64,000 bases of DNA from DASYXW01 sp035934405 (GTDB lineage: Bacteria > Acidobacteriota > Terriglobia > UBA7540). Shown here one piece after another: positions 53,847-64,000 of this stretch (position 1 is its first letter; every line of letters begins with the position of its first letter). The notes beneath the pieces are model-generated. The model did no database searches, had not been told where the DNA came from, and worked only from the letters and a program-made list of their open reading frames with translations. The stretch lies in the NCBI GenBank assembly GCA_035934405.1, contig DASYXW010000029.1, positions 25,453 to 89,452 on the forward strand, given 5' to 3'. The translations under genes and the position numbers were made by a program.

Positions 53847-54347
53847 ATGTCTGACCTCCGCGCTCTCTACCAGGATGTGATTCTTGACCACAGCAAGCGG
53901 CCGCGCAACTTCCGCGCCATGGAAGGCGCCACCCGCCACGCCGACGGCTACAATCCGCTATGCGGCGACCGGCTGACGCTGTACCTGAAACTCGACGGCG
54001 ACCGCATTACGGACGCCAGTTTCAAAGGTTCGGGCTGCGCCATCTCCACGTCTTCCGCGTCCATCCTCACGGAGACCGTAAAGGGCAAAACGCGAGCCGA
54101 AGCCGACGTGCTGTTTGAAAGGTTCCACAACCTGGTGACCGGACAGGACGGCAGCGCGAAGCCTGCGGCGTCGGGCGGGATCAAGCCGGAACTCGGGAAG
54201 CTGGCCGTTTTTTCCGGCGTGTCGGAGTTCCCTGCCCGCGTCAAGTGCGCCACGCTTGCCTGGCACACATTGAAAAGCGCTCTCGATGGCGAGGCCAACT
54301 TGGTCTCGACCGAAGGGGACGATGGAGAAGATGTTGCAGCGCGATGA
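53847..54347 (+). CDS. sufU: SufU sulphur-transfer protein
   Basis: An IscU-like, zinc-bearing sulphur acceptor that takes persulfide from SufS. Length is 166 residues. The three conserved cysteines are in NPLCGDRL, FKGSGCAISTSSAS and ARVKCATLAWHTL, and the aspartate after the first (CGD) is present. The opening YQDVILDHSKRPRNFRAME is standard. The insertion region VTGQDGSAKPAASGGIKPEL before LAVFSGVSEFPARVKC is the SufU-type longer segment. Its stop overlaps the start area of sufT closely (29 bp to the chosen ATG). Confidence 0.96.
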   Translation: MSDLRALYQDVILDHSKRPRNFRAMEGATRHADGYNPLCGDRLTLYLKLDGDRITDASFKGSGCAISTSSASILTETVKGKTRAEADVLFERFHNLVTGQDGSAKPAASGGIKPELGKLAVFSGVSEFPARVKCATLAWHTLKSALDGEANLVSTEGDDGEDVAAR

Positions 54348-54376
54348 GCGGCGAACTGCACGGAGGAGGACCGAGC

Positions 54377-54796
54377 ATGGACGATAATCCCTTGAAGACC
54401 TTGCCCACGTACACCTCGCCGGTAGCGCCAAAGGCCAACGAGACGCAACCAGCGCCCTCCGCTGCCGAGCCGGCGCTTTCCGGCGTCGAACAGGTTGAAG
54501 TTTACGACAAGGTGATCGAGACGCTGCGAACCTGCTACGACCCCGAGATTCCGGTGAATATCTACGAGCTCGGATTGATTTATGAAGTCAAGGTGGATCC
54601 GTCGGGCGCGGTGACGGTGAAGATGACGCTCACCACGCCCAACTGTCCAGCGGCGCAATCCTTGCCGATCGAGGTCAAACAGAAGACGGAAGCCGTGCCG
54701 CGGGTAACGGAAGCCACGGTGGACGTAATCTGGGAACCGCCCTGGGATCCCTCGAAAATGACCGAGGCAGCGCGGTTGCAGCTTGGAATGTTTTGA
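54377..54796 (+). CDS. sufT: SufT / MIP18-family Fe-S maturation protein
   Basis: A DUF59 (MIP18) protein of 139 residues that assists Fe-S protein maturation. The domain begins YDKVIETLRTCYDPEIPVNI and contains YELGLIYEV, VTVKMTLTTPNCPAAQSL and the final WEPPWDPSKMTEAARLQLGM. The conserved DPEIPVNIYELGLI and the TPNCP cysteine are present. The start with GGAGGAGG ahead (54377) is preferred; an ATG at 54344 overlaps the sufU stop. About 40 residues before the domain (PAPSAAEPALSGVE) are a low-complexity linker. Confidence 0.94.
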   Translation: MDDNPLKTLPTYTSPVAPKANETQPAPSAAEPALSGVEQVEVYDKVIETLRTCYDPEIPVNIYELGLIYEVKVDPSGAVTVKMTLTTPNCPAAQSLPIEVKQKTEAVPRVTEATVDVIWEPPWDPSKMTEAARLQLGMF

Positions 54797-54799
54797 GGC

Positions 54800-54880
54800 A
54801 GTCGAAGAGTCGAGGGTTGAAAGTCGAAAGAGACAGCCTTGCTTTCGACCTTCGACTCTTGACTTTCAGCTTCCAGCTCT
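54800..54880. repeat. Imperfect inverted word-like repeat
   Basis: GAAGAGTCGAGGGTTGAAAG and TCGAAAG on the left pair imperfectly with CTTTCGACCTTCGACTCTTG and ACTTTC on the right, around AGACAGCCTTG. It lies in the 104-bp gap between sufT and rrf2. Confidence 0.5.
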
Positions 54881-54900
54881 CTGAGCCGGCGAGGTGCTAG

Positions 54901-55410
54901 ATGAAACTCAGCTCCCAAGAAGAATACGGATTGCGCTGCCTGCTGCGCCTCGCTCGCGAACGCGAAGGTGGCAGCCTGACCATCCCCGAAATCAGCCAGG
55001 TGGAAGGGATCTCGACGCATTACGTCGCCAAGCTCATGCGCCTGCTTCGCCGGGGAGGGCTGGTGACCAGTGCCCGAGGCCAGGCGGGAGGTTACACCCT
55101 CGCCCGCCCGGCCAGCCAGATCGTGGCCGGCGAGGCCCTGGCACTGCTGGGCGGACGCCTGTACGAGCCGCGTTTCTGCAACGAGCACAGCGGCAGCGAG
55201 AAGATGTGCACCAACACGGTAGACTGCTCCATCCGTTCGCTCTGGCGCGCGGTGCAGATCGTCGTGGACCAGGTGCTCGCGCGGACCACGCTGCGCGACT
55301 TGGTGAGCAACGAGCAGGACATGACGGCCTGGGTCGGCAACCTGGTTAACATCGCGGGAAGCGACGGACCGGCGGTCGGAATGAAGACCGAGCACGACTT
55401 GCCAGGCTAG
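54901..55410 (+). CDS. Rrf2-family Fe-S-responsive regulator
   Basis: A 169-residue winged-helix regulator of the IscR/SufR/NsrR family. The N-terminal MKLSSQEEYGLRCLLRLARE and the recognition region EGISTHYVAKLMRLLRRGGL are typical. Three cysteines in the second half, Cys93, Cys103 and Cys109 (RFCNEHSG ... MCTNTVDCSIRSLW), match the cluster-binding trio, though the first gap (9 residues) is longer than in IscR. It is likely to bind a cluster and control the suf genes. It lies at the operon end rather than the start. Binding site not proven; see the inverted repeat before sufB. Confidence 0.92.
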   Translation: MKLSSQEEYGLRCLLRLAREREGGSLTIPEISQVEGISTHYVAKLMRLLRRGGLVTSARGQAGGYTLARPASQIVAGEALALLGGRLYEPRFCNEHSGSEKMCTNTVDCSIRSLWRAVQIVVDQVLARTTLRDLVSNEQDMTAWVGNLVNIAGSDGPAVGMKTEHDLPG

Positions 55411-55416
55411 AGAGTG

Positions 55417-56565
55417 ATGGCCGACCTGATCAAGAGTTTTCTCGCTGCGGATCACCTTGGGCATGGCGCGACGCTCGGCGAATACCACGGCGCGCTCGTG
55501 CCCCTGCGCTTTTCCGAACCGAACGCCGAGCACCGGGCGGTGCGTTCGGCGGCCGGCCTTTTCGATTTCTCCTTTCGTTCCCAGTTCGCTGTGAAAGGCG
55601 AGCATCGCGTCCGCTTCCTCCATCGCATTGTCTCGAACGATGTCAAGAATCTCGCGCCCGGCGAAGGCACGTACGCCACGCTGCTCAACGCTCAGGGACA
55701 CATCCTGGTTGATTTTCGGATTTACGTCGAAGCGGACCAGATTCTGGTTGATACTGACGCCGACCTTCGCGATAAGGCCATGCAGTCGCTGCAGCGCTAC
55801 ATCATCGGCGACCGCGTGACCATCGAGCCTGTGGACGTCTGCGCTCTCGCGATCCAAGGCCCCGCGGCGCGCGGTCTTCTCGATCGAGCTCTCGCCGTGT
55901 CGGGTCCTCTCCAAAAGGAGTATGACCACGTTCTTCTTCATCTCGCGGAGGCGCCGGTCCGAGTCGCGCGAGCGACGAGCACCGGTGAAGAGGGCTATGA
56001 AGTCCGGCTTGGGCGCGACCGGGCGCTGGACGTCTGGCGCTTACTGCTGAGTGAGGCGACGAACTGCGGGGCGCTCGCCTGCGGCACGGAAGCGCTCGAA
56101 AGTCTCCGCATTGAAGCTGGCATTCCGCGATACGGACCAGACCTCGGCGAGGATACCCTGCCCCTCGAAGCGGGCCTGTACAATGCCCTGAGCTTCACCA
56201 AGGGCTGCTACATCGGCCAGGAAATCGTGGAGCGCGCCCGCAGTCGCGGACACGTGAACTGGAAGCTCGTCGGCCTGCTATGTGACGCGGCCGCAGCCGT
56301 GCCCGTCGCGGGCGGCAAGTTGACGGCCGGCGGCCCCGACGGCGCCCACGACAAAGCCCTCGGCGAGGTGACGAGCGCCTGCTTTTCACCGACGTTACGG
56401 AGGCCTATCGCACTAGCCTACGTGCGTCGAGAGGCGACCGAACCCGGCACGAAACTGGCCCTGGCCTCGGGGGCCATGGCAGAGGTCACCGGCCTGCCGT
56501 TTTACCGCCGCGCGACGGAGGAAGCACCGTCCGGCGCCCAAGCCTTGCCGGCTTCCAACCCCTAG
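55417..56565 (+). CDS. ygfZ: YgfZ/GcvT-like folate-binding Fe-S maintenance protein
   Basis: A protein of 382 residues related to GcvT and carrying the YgfZ hallmark KGCYIGQEIVERARSRGHVN (about residues 262-280). YgfZ helps assemble or repair some [4Fe-4S] enzymes using tetrahydrofolate. The N-terminus contains HGALVPLRFSEPNAEHRAVR and LFDFSFRSQFAVKGEHRVRF, as in GcvT. It starts 6 bp after the rrf2 stop (GTG or ATG at 55414/55417), so it is translationally linked to the suf group, which agrees with the proposed role. Confidence 0.93.
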   Translation: MADLIKSFLAADHLGHGATLGEYHGALVPLRFSEPNAEHRAVRSAAGLFDFSFRSQFAVKGEHRVRFLHRIVSNDVKNLAPGEGTYATLLNAQGHILVDFRIYVEADQILVDTDADLRDKAMQSLQRYIIGDRVTIEPVDVCALAIQGPAARGLLDRALAVSGPLQKEYDHVLLHLAEAPVRVARATSTGEEGYEVRLGRDRALDVWRLLLSEATNCGALACGTEALESLRIEAGIPRYGPDLGEDTLPLEAGLYNALSFTKGCYIGQEIVERARSRGHVNWKLVGLLCDAAAAVPVAGGKLTAGGPDGAHDKALGEVTSACFSPTLRRPIALAYVRREATEPGTKLALASGAMAEVTGLPFYRRATEEAPSGAQALPASNP

Positions 56566-56566
56566 C

Positions 56567-58837
56567 CTAGTGGCCCGTTCGGCCTGCTCCCGTCGGGAGC
56601 GGCTTCACCCTGAGCGATTCCAGCATCTGCCGGACGTCGGTTGTGGGCAACTGGCAACGGAAGTTCTGGCAGACGTACGCGGTGGCTTTGCCGTCGAGGC
56701 TTGACTGACCCTGTGTGTATTCCGCCAGCCGTGTAATCTCCGGCGACGCCTGCTCGCTCGGACGAAGCAGGACGACCTTGCAGGGAATGAAGGGATCGCG
56801 AAGCGCCCGCAGCATCGCTTGCGTATCCGCCGCTCGCGAATCTCCCGCAATCACCACTTCGTAGGAAGGTCCCACGGCAAAGTCGACGGCCGCCATAAGT
56901 TGTCCGAATCCCGAAGGCGCGCGGCCCACCTGTTTCGCAAACGCGCGACCGATTCCCGCCGCCTGCTGCTCGAAATCAGTGTCGCCCGTCAGGCGCGCCA
57001 GGCGAAGCAGGTTAAGCATCTGAACAGAATTGCCGGAAGGGAGCGCGCCGTCGTAAATCTCTTTCTGGCGCACTAAGAGCTGCTCCGCATCGTCGGCGGT
57101 AAAGAAGTAGCCGCCGCCGCGCTGGTCCGAGAAATGCTCCCGCATCACCCGAGTCAGCGCGAGCGCCGTCTTGAGGTCGCGGACGTCGAACGTCGCTTCG
57201 TAAAGCTCGATCAGCCCCCAAGTCAGAAAAGCGTAATCGTCTAGATTACCAACCACGCTTGCCTGGCCGTCACGGTAGCTGTGGAACAGACGGCCCTCGG
57301 GCGCCCGAAGGTCCCGGAGGATAAAATCCGACGCACGCTGAGCGGCTTGAGCGTAACCCGATTCGTCCAGGGCCTGCGAGGCCACGGCGAACGCCGCGAT
57401 CATCAGCCCATTCCAGTCGGTCAGGATCTTGTCGTCCTTGAACGGGTGAATGCGTCTCTCGCGAGCGGCAAAAAGCTTCTCTCTCGCTGCGTCCAATCGC
57501 GCCGCGAGTTCAGCCTCCGATATTTTCGATTCCGCCGCGAGCTCGTGCAGTGACTTCGTGCGATGCAGGATGTTATCGCCTGTTGGGTGCGTGGCGTGCG
57601 GGTCCTGGAAATTGCCCTCTCGCGTGACGTTGTATGACCGAACGATGAGCTCAGCATCCGAGGCAGGCAGAACGCGCCGCACTTCATCCTCGGTCCACAG
57701 ATAAAACTTGCCTTCCTGCCCTTCGGAGTCGGCGTCTTCGGCGGAGTAGAAGCCGCCGCCGGGCGCCGTCATGTCGCGCAAGACGTAGGTGAAAATCTCA
57801 CGCGCCGTTGCGGCGTATTCTTCCTTTCGCGTCGCCTGGTAGGCTTCAGTGTAGGCTAGGGCCAGAGTTGCCTGGTCGTAGAGCATTTTCTCGAAGTGCG
57901 GGACGCGCCACTCGGCGTCAGTGGAATAGCGGTGAAACCCGAAACCGACGTGGTCATAGATTCCGCCGCGGCGCATCGCCTGCAACGTCGTTTCCACCAT
58001 TTCGAGCGCGTGGGGCTCGAGCGCGCGGGCGTCGCCGGAGCGCTTCCCATAGCGCAGCAGGAAGGTGAGATTCTGCGCTGTGGGAAATTTCGGCGCGCCG
58101 CCAAAGCCGCCCTCTTTGGCGTCGAATTGCGACACGAGTTGCTGATAGGCAAGCTTCAGGCTCGCCTCGCCGAGGTCCTTGCCGCCGGCCTCGGGCGAGA
58201 GCTTCCCGAGAGCCGCGACGATTTCGTTCGCCGAGCCCATGATCTTCTCATGCTGGGTTTCCCAGAACTGGTGGATGTAGGGGACGAGCTGCATCATGCC
58301 CATCTGCCCGAAGCGCCCTTCTTTCGGAAGGTAGGTCGCAGCGAAAAACGGTTTTTTGTCGGGCGTCATCAAGATGGTGAGCGGCCAGCCTCCACTTCCG
58401 GTGAGCATCTGGCAGACGGTCATGTAGACCTGGTCGAGGTCGGGGCGCTCCTCGCGATCCACCTTGATCGAAACGAAAGTCTGGTTCATCAGGCGCGCCA
58501 CTTCGGCGTCTTCAAAATCCTCGCGCTCCATCACGTGACACCAGTGGCAGGTGGAATACCCGATGGAGAGAAAAATCGGCTTGTTCTCTCGCTTCGCCTT
58601 CTCGAAGGCTTCCGGTCCCCACGGATACCAATCGACGGGGTTGCGAGCGTGCTGCAAGAGGTACGGACTCTTCTCGTGGATGAGATGATTGGCGTACCGC
58701 TCAGTCGGGCTCTTCAGCTCCGGCTCGCTCGCTCTCGCTGCCCGGTCATTCATCAGCACCACCATTCCCGCGACGCCCAGGGTCACTCGGAGCATCAGGG
58801 CAAGACCCCTTCTTACAAAAATGCACAAGAACCACAT
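56567..58837 (-). CDS. DUF255 thioredoxin-fold protein (YyaL/SSP411-like) with signal peptide
   Basis: A 756-residue protein. An N-terminal hydrophobic segment (MWFLCIFVRRGLALMLRVTL ...) may be a signal or anchor. The DUF255 thioredoxin-like domain follows: KSPYLLQHARNPVDWYPWGP, then FLSIGYSTCHWCHVMEREDF with CxxC-type CHWC, VDREERPDLDQVYM and GSGGWPLTI. The rest is an alpha/alpha-barrel-like region related to N-acyl-glucosamine epimerase folds (about 250-740), with QNLTFLLRYGKRSG, DWNGLMIAAFAVA and ALPSGNSVQMLNLL. Mammalian homologue SSP411 and bacterial YyaL are poorly understood. The frame extends upstream over the end of the next gene, so 58837 is preferred as start. Confidence 0.88.
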   Translation of the reverse strand: MWFLCIFVRRGLALMLRVTLGVAGMVVLMNDRAARASEPELKSPTERYANHLIHEKSPYLLQHARNPVDWYPWGPEAFEKAKRENKPIFLSIGYSTCHWCHVMEREDFEDAEVARLMNQTFVSIKVDREERPDLDQVYMTVCQMLTGSGGWPLTILMTPDKKPFFAATYLPKEGRFGQMGMMQLVPYIHQFWETQHEKIMGSANEIVAALGKLSPEAGGKDLGEASLKLAYQQLVSQFDAKEGGFGGAPKFPTAQNLTFLLRYGKRSGDARALEPHALEMVETTLQAMRRGGIYDHVGFGFHRYSTDAEWRVPHFEKMLYDQATLALAYTEAYQATRKEEYAATAREIFTYVLRDMTAPGGGFYSAEDADSEGQEGKFYLWTEDEVRRVLPASDAELIVRSYNVTREGNFQDPHATHPTGDNILHRTKSLHELAAESKISEAELAARLDAAREKLFAARERRIHPFKDDKILTDWNGLMIAAFAVASQALDESGYAQAAQRASDFILRDLRAPEGRLFHSYRDGQASVVGNLDDYAFLTWGLIELYEATFDVRDLKTALALTRVMREHFSDQRGGGYFFTADDAEQLLVRQKEIYDGALPSGNSVQMLNLLRLARLTGDTDFEQQAAGIGRAFAKQVGRAPSGFGQLMAAVDFAVGPSYEVVIAGDSRAADTQAMLRALRDPFIPCKVVLLRPSEQASPEITRLAEYTQGQSSLDGKATAYVCQNFRCQLPTTDVRQMLESLRVKPLPTGAGRTGH

Positions 58838-58854
58838 CCCTGCCCGACACGTGG

Positions 58855-59829
58855 CTATGGCCTGATGCCTGAAATCTCCAGCCGAATCCGGCAAAGACTC
58901 GTGCTGGCGGTGATGTATAACGTCCTGCCGTCGGCGTCGCCCCAATTCAAGTTCGCGACCTTCTCGCCCGGCTTGACGGTCCCCAGATGCTTACCCTCCG
59001 GCGAAAGGATCCACACGCCGCCCGGACCGGCGCTGTAGATATTGCCCTGCCGGTCCACCTTCACGCCGTCGGGCGAGCCTTCGGCGGCGACCGATGTCGC
59101 GTCGAAAAACACCTGACCGCCGGCGAGCGTCCCGTCCGGCTCGACGTCATACCGCATCCACACTTTATGCGCGTGGTCCGAGACGGCGACATAGAGGTAT
59201 TTCTCATCCGGCGAAAATGCCAGGCCGTTGGGACGCGTGAGGTCGCGGACAAGCAGGTCGAGCTTCGAGGGGTCAGGCGGCGCGCCGGCGGGATGCCGTG
59301 CTGCGTCGCGAATGCGGAAGACACCGTTGAATGGCAGCTCCTTCTTCGGGTCGCTGTCATTCTGGGTCTCGAGCCCGTAGGGCGGATCGCTGAAATAGAC
59401 CGAGCCGTCCGATTTGTAGACGAGGTCGTTTGGGCTATTCAGCCGCTTCCCTTCATAGCGGTCCGCCAGCACGGTGATCGGCGCGCCGGGGTCGAGCGAC
59501 TCCAGCCGCCAGACGTTGCGCCGGGCGTGTCCCGCGACGGTGAGCCGGCCTTGCAGGTCGAGCGTCTGCCCGTTCGAGCCGGGCTCCTTGCCTTTGAAAG
59601 GCTCGGCCCCGGTGTAGCCGCTCGGCTGCATGAACACGCTGAGCGCGCCCGGCGGCGTCCACTGCATGATGCGGTTGTTGGGAATGTCGGCGAAAAGGAG
59701 GAACCCCGAGTGAGTCCAGACGGGGCCTTCGGTGAACTTAAATCCGTCAGCGAGTTTCTCGATCTTCGCGTCCAGGGGGACGATACGGTCGAGCGCGGGG
59801 TCGAGCCTCTCGATTGAGCCTGCTGCCAT
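58855..59829 (-). CDS. SMP-30/gluconolactonase family protein
   Basis: A 324-residue six-bladed beta-propeller lactonase of the SMP-30/Gnl/LRE family. Signatures: KLADGFKFTEGPVWTHSGFL (the metal-binding glutamate in EGP), LNSPNDLVYKSDGSVYFSDP (Asn and the PND motif), TRPNGLAFSPDEKYLYVAVS (PNG motif, and D after), and GSPDGVKVDRQGNIYSAGPG (PDG, D). The active-site divalent ion ligands Glu, Asn and Asp are therefore present. No cleavable signal peptide is seen; the protein begins MAAGSIERLDPALDRIVPLD. It lies 18 bp upstream of the DUF255 gene on the same strand, likely the same transcript. Confidence 0.9.
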   Translation of the reverse strand: MAAGSIERLDPALDRIVPLDAKIEKLADGFKFTEGPVWTHSGFLLFADIPNNRIMQWTPPGALSVFMQPSGYTGAEPFKGKEPGSNGQTLDLQGRLTVAGHARRNVWRLESLDPGAPITVLADRYEGKRLNSPNDLVYKSDGSVYFSDPPYGLETQNDSDPKKELPFNGVFRIRDAARHPAGAPPDPSKLDLLVRDLTRPNGLAFSPDEKYLYVAVSDHAHKVWMRYDVEPDGTLAGGQVFFDATSVAAEGSPDGVKVDRQGNIYSAGPGGVWILSPEGKHLGTVKPGEKVANLNWGDADGRTLYITASTSLCRIRLEISGIRP

Positions 59830-59866
59830 GAAAGTAGCGGGAGGATTGCCGGCCCCGCACGCGTTT

Positions 59867-59994
59867 TGGAGTGCGGCGGCTTGCCGCCGCTTTGGTCCGC
59901 GAGCTTGCTCGCGGCACTCGCTCTTGGCCCTCGCAGCGTGGCCACGGCCAGCAAGCTAGCCTGGTCAAGAGCGGTAGCAAGCTACCGCACTCCA
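59867..59994. repeat. Palindromic repeat element between topA and SMP-30 gene
   Basis: Ends TGGAGTGCGG (59867-59876) and CCGCACTCCA (59985-59994) are exact inverted copies. Three small hairpins lie inside: GCGGCGGCTTGCCGCCGC, CCGCGAGCTTGCTCGCGG and GCGGTAGCAAGCTACCGC. No coding capacity. It lies directly after the topA stop. Confidence 0.7.
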
Positions 59995-60002
59995 GACCGG
60001 CC

Positions 60003-62432
<2,430 letters not shown>

Positions 62433-62535
62433 CTCGTTCAGGTTCGGATTTCCAGGATTCCCGCCTGCTCGTCTCCGTTTTTCCTTCCATCAGATGCGAT
62501 TGGACTCGAATCGATTCAGCTATCTATAGATTTTT

Positions 62536-62650
62536 CAATATGTTGGCGCAATTTACATACAACTTATTTGTTTTCAATATGTTGACGGCTTTGCGAGCTC
62601 TCAAAAAATCGGCTTCCTTTGTTTTCAGTAAGTTGACGGCTTCGTTCGTT
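62536..62650. repeat. Three-copy repeat array upstream of topA
   Basis: Copies begin at 62536 (CAATATGTTGGCGCAATT), 62575 (CAATATGTTGACGGCTTTGC) and 62626 (CAGTAAGTTGACGGCTTCG). Spacings of 39 and 51 match those of the array at 45629-45742 (40 and 51). The rest of the 350-bp gap 62433-62782 shows no gene. Confidence 0.7.
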
Positions 62651-62782
62651 CAAAATGTACTTTTTCTTGAGTGGTTTCGGAGGCCTCGGTCCGATGCCTG
62701 CCACACCGACCTGCGCGTCCAGTTGTCCACTACAACTCCTCTTCGATGCCAACTCCGCGGGCGGCCATCGTCAGGCCTCCTG

Positions 62783-63919
62783 TCACAGCTTACGGATAAA
62801 GTTCTTTCCTGGCAACTGCCGCACCAGCCCGTTCATTTCCAGTTCCAGCAGCGCGGTGAGGATTCGGGGCTGCGCGAGCGGCACCGAGCCACAGACGGAA
62901 TCAATAAACAAGGCCTGGTCCACCCGCAGCGCGTCATAGACGGCCCGCTGATCGGGCGTGAGCGAAGGCTCGAACAAAGGGGCAGTTTCGCCCGCAGCGA
63001 CCGAAGCCTCCGTGGCGCTTGCCGCCGGCAGAAGCTCCGTTCGGATGGCGGCGGGAAACTCTTCCACCACGTCCATCCAGTTGTCCACCAGCTTCGCTCC
63101 CTGTTTGATGAGCAAATTCGGCCCGAAGCTTTGGGGCGACGTAATATTGCCGGGCACGGCGTAGACTTCGCGGTTCTGCTCGGCGGCAAGACGCGCCGTG
63201 ATCAGCGAGCCGCTGTACTCCGCGGCTTCCACGATGACAGTGCCCAGCGAAAGCCCGCTGATAAGCCGGTTGCGAATGGGAAAGTTCTCGGGCTGGGGCG
63301 AGGTGCCGAGCGGAAACTCCGAGATGACGGCGCCCGACTGGCAGATTTTCTCCGCCAGGCTCTTGTTCTCGCGAGGATAGATGACGTCGGCGCCCGAACC
63401 GAGCACGGCCACCGTCCTGCCCTTGGCTTCGAGCGCGCCGCGGTGCGCCGCCGAGTCAATGCCGCGCGCGAGACCGCTCACAATCACGAGCTGCCGCTGC
63501 GCCAGGTCGCCTGCGAGCCGGTGCGCCACCGAACTGCCGTAGGCGCTCGGACGGCGAGTCCCGACGATCGAGACGGCATGTTGGGAAAGCAACCGGCGCT
63601 CACCGAGCACATAAAGCGCCAGCGGCGGATCGGGGAGTTGGCGGAGCAACGGCGGATAATCGTCATCCGAATGCGCCACCACCGTGCAGCCGGCCTTCAC
63701 CGCCGCTTCCAGTTCCTTTTCGGCCTCCTTCACACTGGCTTGACTGGAGAGGCCCTGCGCCACTCGCGGCGCGAGACCGCTGCGCTCAATCTCGCTCTGC
63801 GGCGCGGCAAAAGCTGCCTGCGGCGACCCAAAGTGCTCCACCAACTCGTGAGCGCCACGGACGCCGAGCCCTTCAACGCGGGTGAGGGCCAGCCAATAGA
63901 GAGTGTTGTCAGCGCTCAA
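62783..63919 (-). CDS. dprA: DNA processing protein DprA
   Basis: Single-strand-DNA-binding RecA loader used in natural transformation, 378 residues. A short N-terminal helical domain (LYWLALTRVEGLGVRGAHEL) precedes the extended Rossmann fold DprA domain (about residues 80-290): VSIVGTRRPSAYGSSVAHRL, LVIVSGLARGIDSAAHRGAL, VAVLGSGADVIYPRENKSLA, SEFPLGTSPQPENFPIRNRL and AEQNREVYAVPGNI. The C-terminal winged-helix domain (PDQRAVYDALRVDQALFIDS) is also present. This is the full three-part form. It is upstream of topA on the same strand, a common linkage. Confidence 0.97.
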   Translation of the reverse strand: MSADNTLYWLALTRVEGLGVRGAHELVEHFGSPQAAFAAPQSEIERSGLAPRVAQGLSSQASVKEAEKELEAAVKAGCTVVAHSDDDYPPLLRQLPDPPLALYVLGERRLLSQHAVSIVGTRRPSAYGSSVAHRLAGDLAQRQLVIVSGLARGIDSAAHRGALEAKGRTVAVLGSGADVIYPRENKSLAEKICQSGAVISEFPLGTSPQPENFPIRNRLISGLSLGTVIVEAAEYSGSLITARLAAEQNREVYAVPGNITSPQSFGPNLLIKQGAKLVDNWMDVVEEFPAAIRTELLPAASATEASVAAGETAPLFEPSLTPDQRAVYDALRVDQALFIDSVCGSVPLAQPRILTALLELEMNGLVRQLPGKNFIRKL

Positions 63920-63965
63920 GGATGCCTTTCTGTACGTAACGCCAAAAGTCGGCGGCGCGCGTCCC

Positions 63966-63990
63966 CTGTAGCGGCGAGCTGTGCTCGCCG
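63966..63990. repeat. GTAGCGGCG-type hairpin at window edge
   Basis: TGTAGCGGCGAGCTGTGCTC followed by GCCG folds around the CGGCGAGC/GCTCGCCG pairing. It belongs to the palindrome type seen at 9069-9148 and 10112-10140, and lies upstream of dprA. Confidence 0.45.
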
Positions 63991-64000
63991 AGAAGCCGGC

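Overview
The window is GC-rich, gene-dense bacterial chromosome, most probably from an Acidobacteriota (soil or sediment lineage, possibly a metagenome-derived genome). The evidence is indirect but consistent: an Oar-like TonB-dependent receptor with an N-terminal carboxypeptidase-regulatory-like domain, very large secreted FG-GAP / choice-of-anchor-D proteins, a WXXGXW-repeat protein, a glycine decarboxylase split into subunits (gcvPB), and many short palindromic and word-like intergenic repeats. No rRNA, CRISPR array, prophage or plasmid origin was seen. One tRNA (Ala, GGC) is present.

Layout. 1-4.6 kb: end of an AmmeMemoRadiSam radical-SAM gene, tRNA-Ala, a HicB-like gene, a DUF2283 gene beside a broken DUF4258 gene, and a WXXGXW-repeat protein. 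4.8-10.1 kb: glutamate dehydrogenase, an SDR epimerase, an HtrA protease, a NUDIX hydrolase and two small exported proteins. 10.5-14.1 kb: a 1172-aa FG-GAP protein with six near-identical C-terminal repeats. 14.3-21.6 kb: a deleted DinB-like remnant, an intracellular-looking subtilase, a Tat-exported MsrB, a frameshifted DoxX-like gene, a SIS-domain protein, an exported GH3 hexosaminidase and a Tat-exported sugar isomerase-like protein. 21.7-27 kb: a NYN/LOTUS RNA-binding protein, a SYLF protein, class I aldolase, a zinc-ribbon protein and a MOT1-type transporter. 27.3-38.1 kb: TPR protein, TonB receptor and three secreted proteins, one of them a paralogue of the 1172-aa protein. 38.2-46.1 kb (minus strand): purC-cvpA-fis-like operon, smc, gcvPB and a coiled-coil gene. 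46.2-56.6 kb: the SUF iron-sulphur cluster locus (sufB, then sufC-sufD-small gene-sufS-sufU-sufT-rrf2-ygfZ). 56.6-63.9 kb (minus strand): a DUF255 thioredoxin-fold protein, an SMP-30 lactonase, topA and dprA.

The SUF locus is the main functional unit. SufB, SufC and SufD form the scaffold, SufS and SufU mobilise sulphur, SufT assists maturation, an Rrf2 regulator with three cysteines probably senses cluster status, and YgfZ repairs or supports Fe-S enzymes. The locus is split between sufB and sufC by a cluster of IS200-like DNA: two tandem copies that contain only the element's two ends, followed by a full copy with its Y1 transposase. This cluster has truncated a Uma2-type gene.

The most unusual content is the variety of small repeat families. 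They include a terminal-inverted-repeat element (two copies), a three-repeat array found twice with nearly the same internal spacing (upstream of gcvPB and topA), a 34-bp repeat found in pairs at two loci, a palindrome that supplies the start codon of the TonB receptor, and word-like repeats that appear to have entered the coding sequences of smc and sufD.
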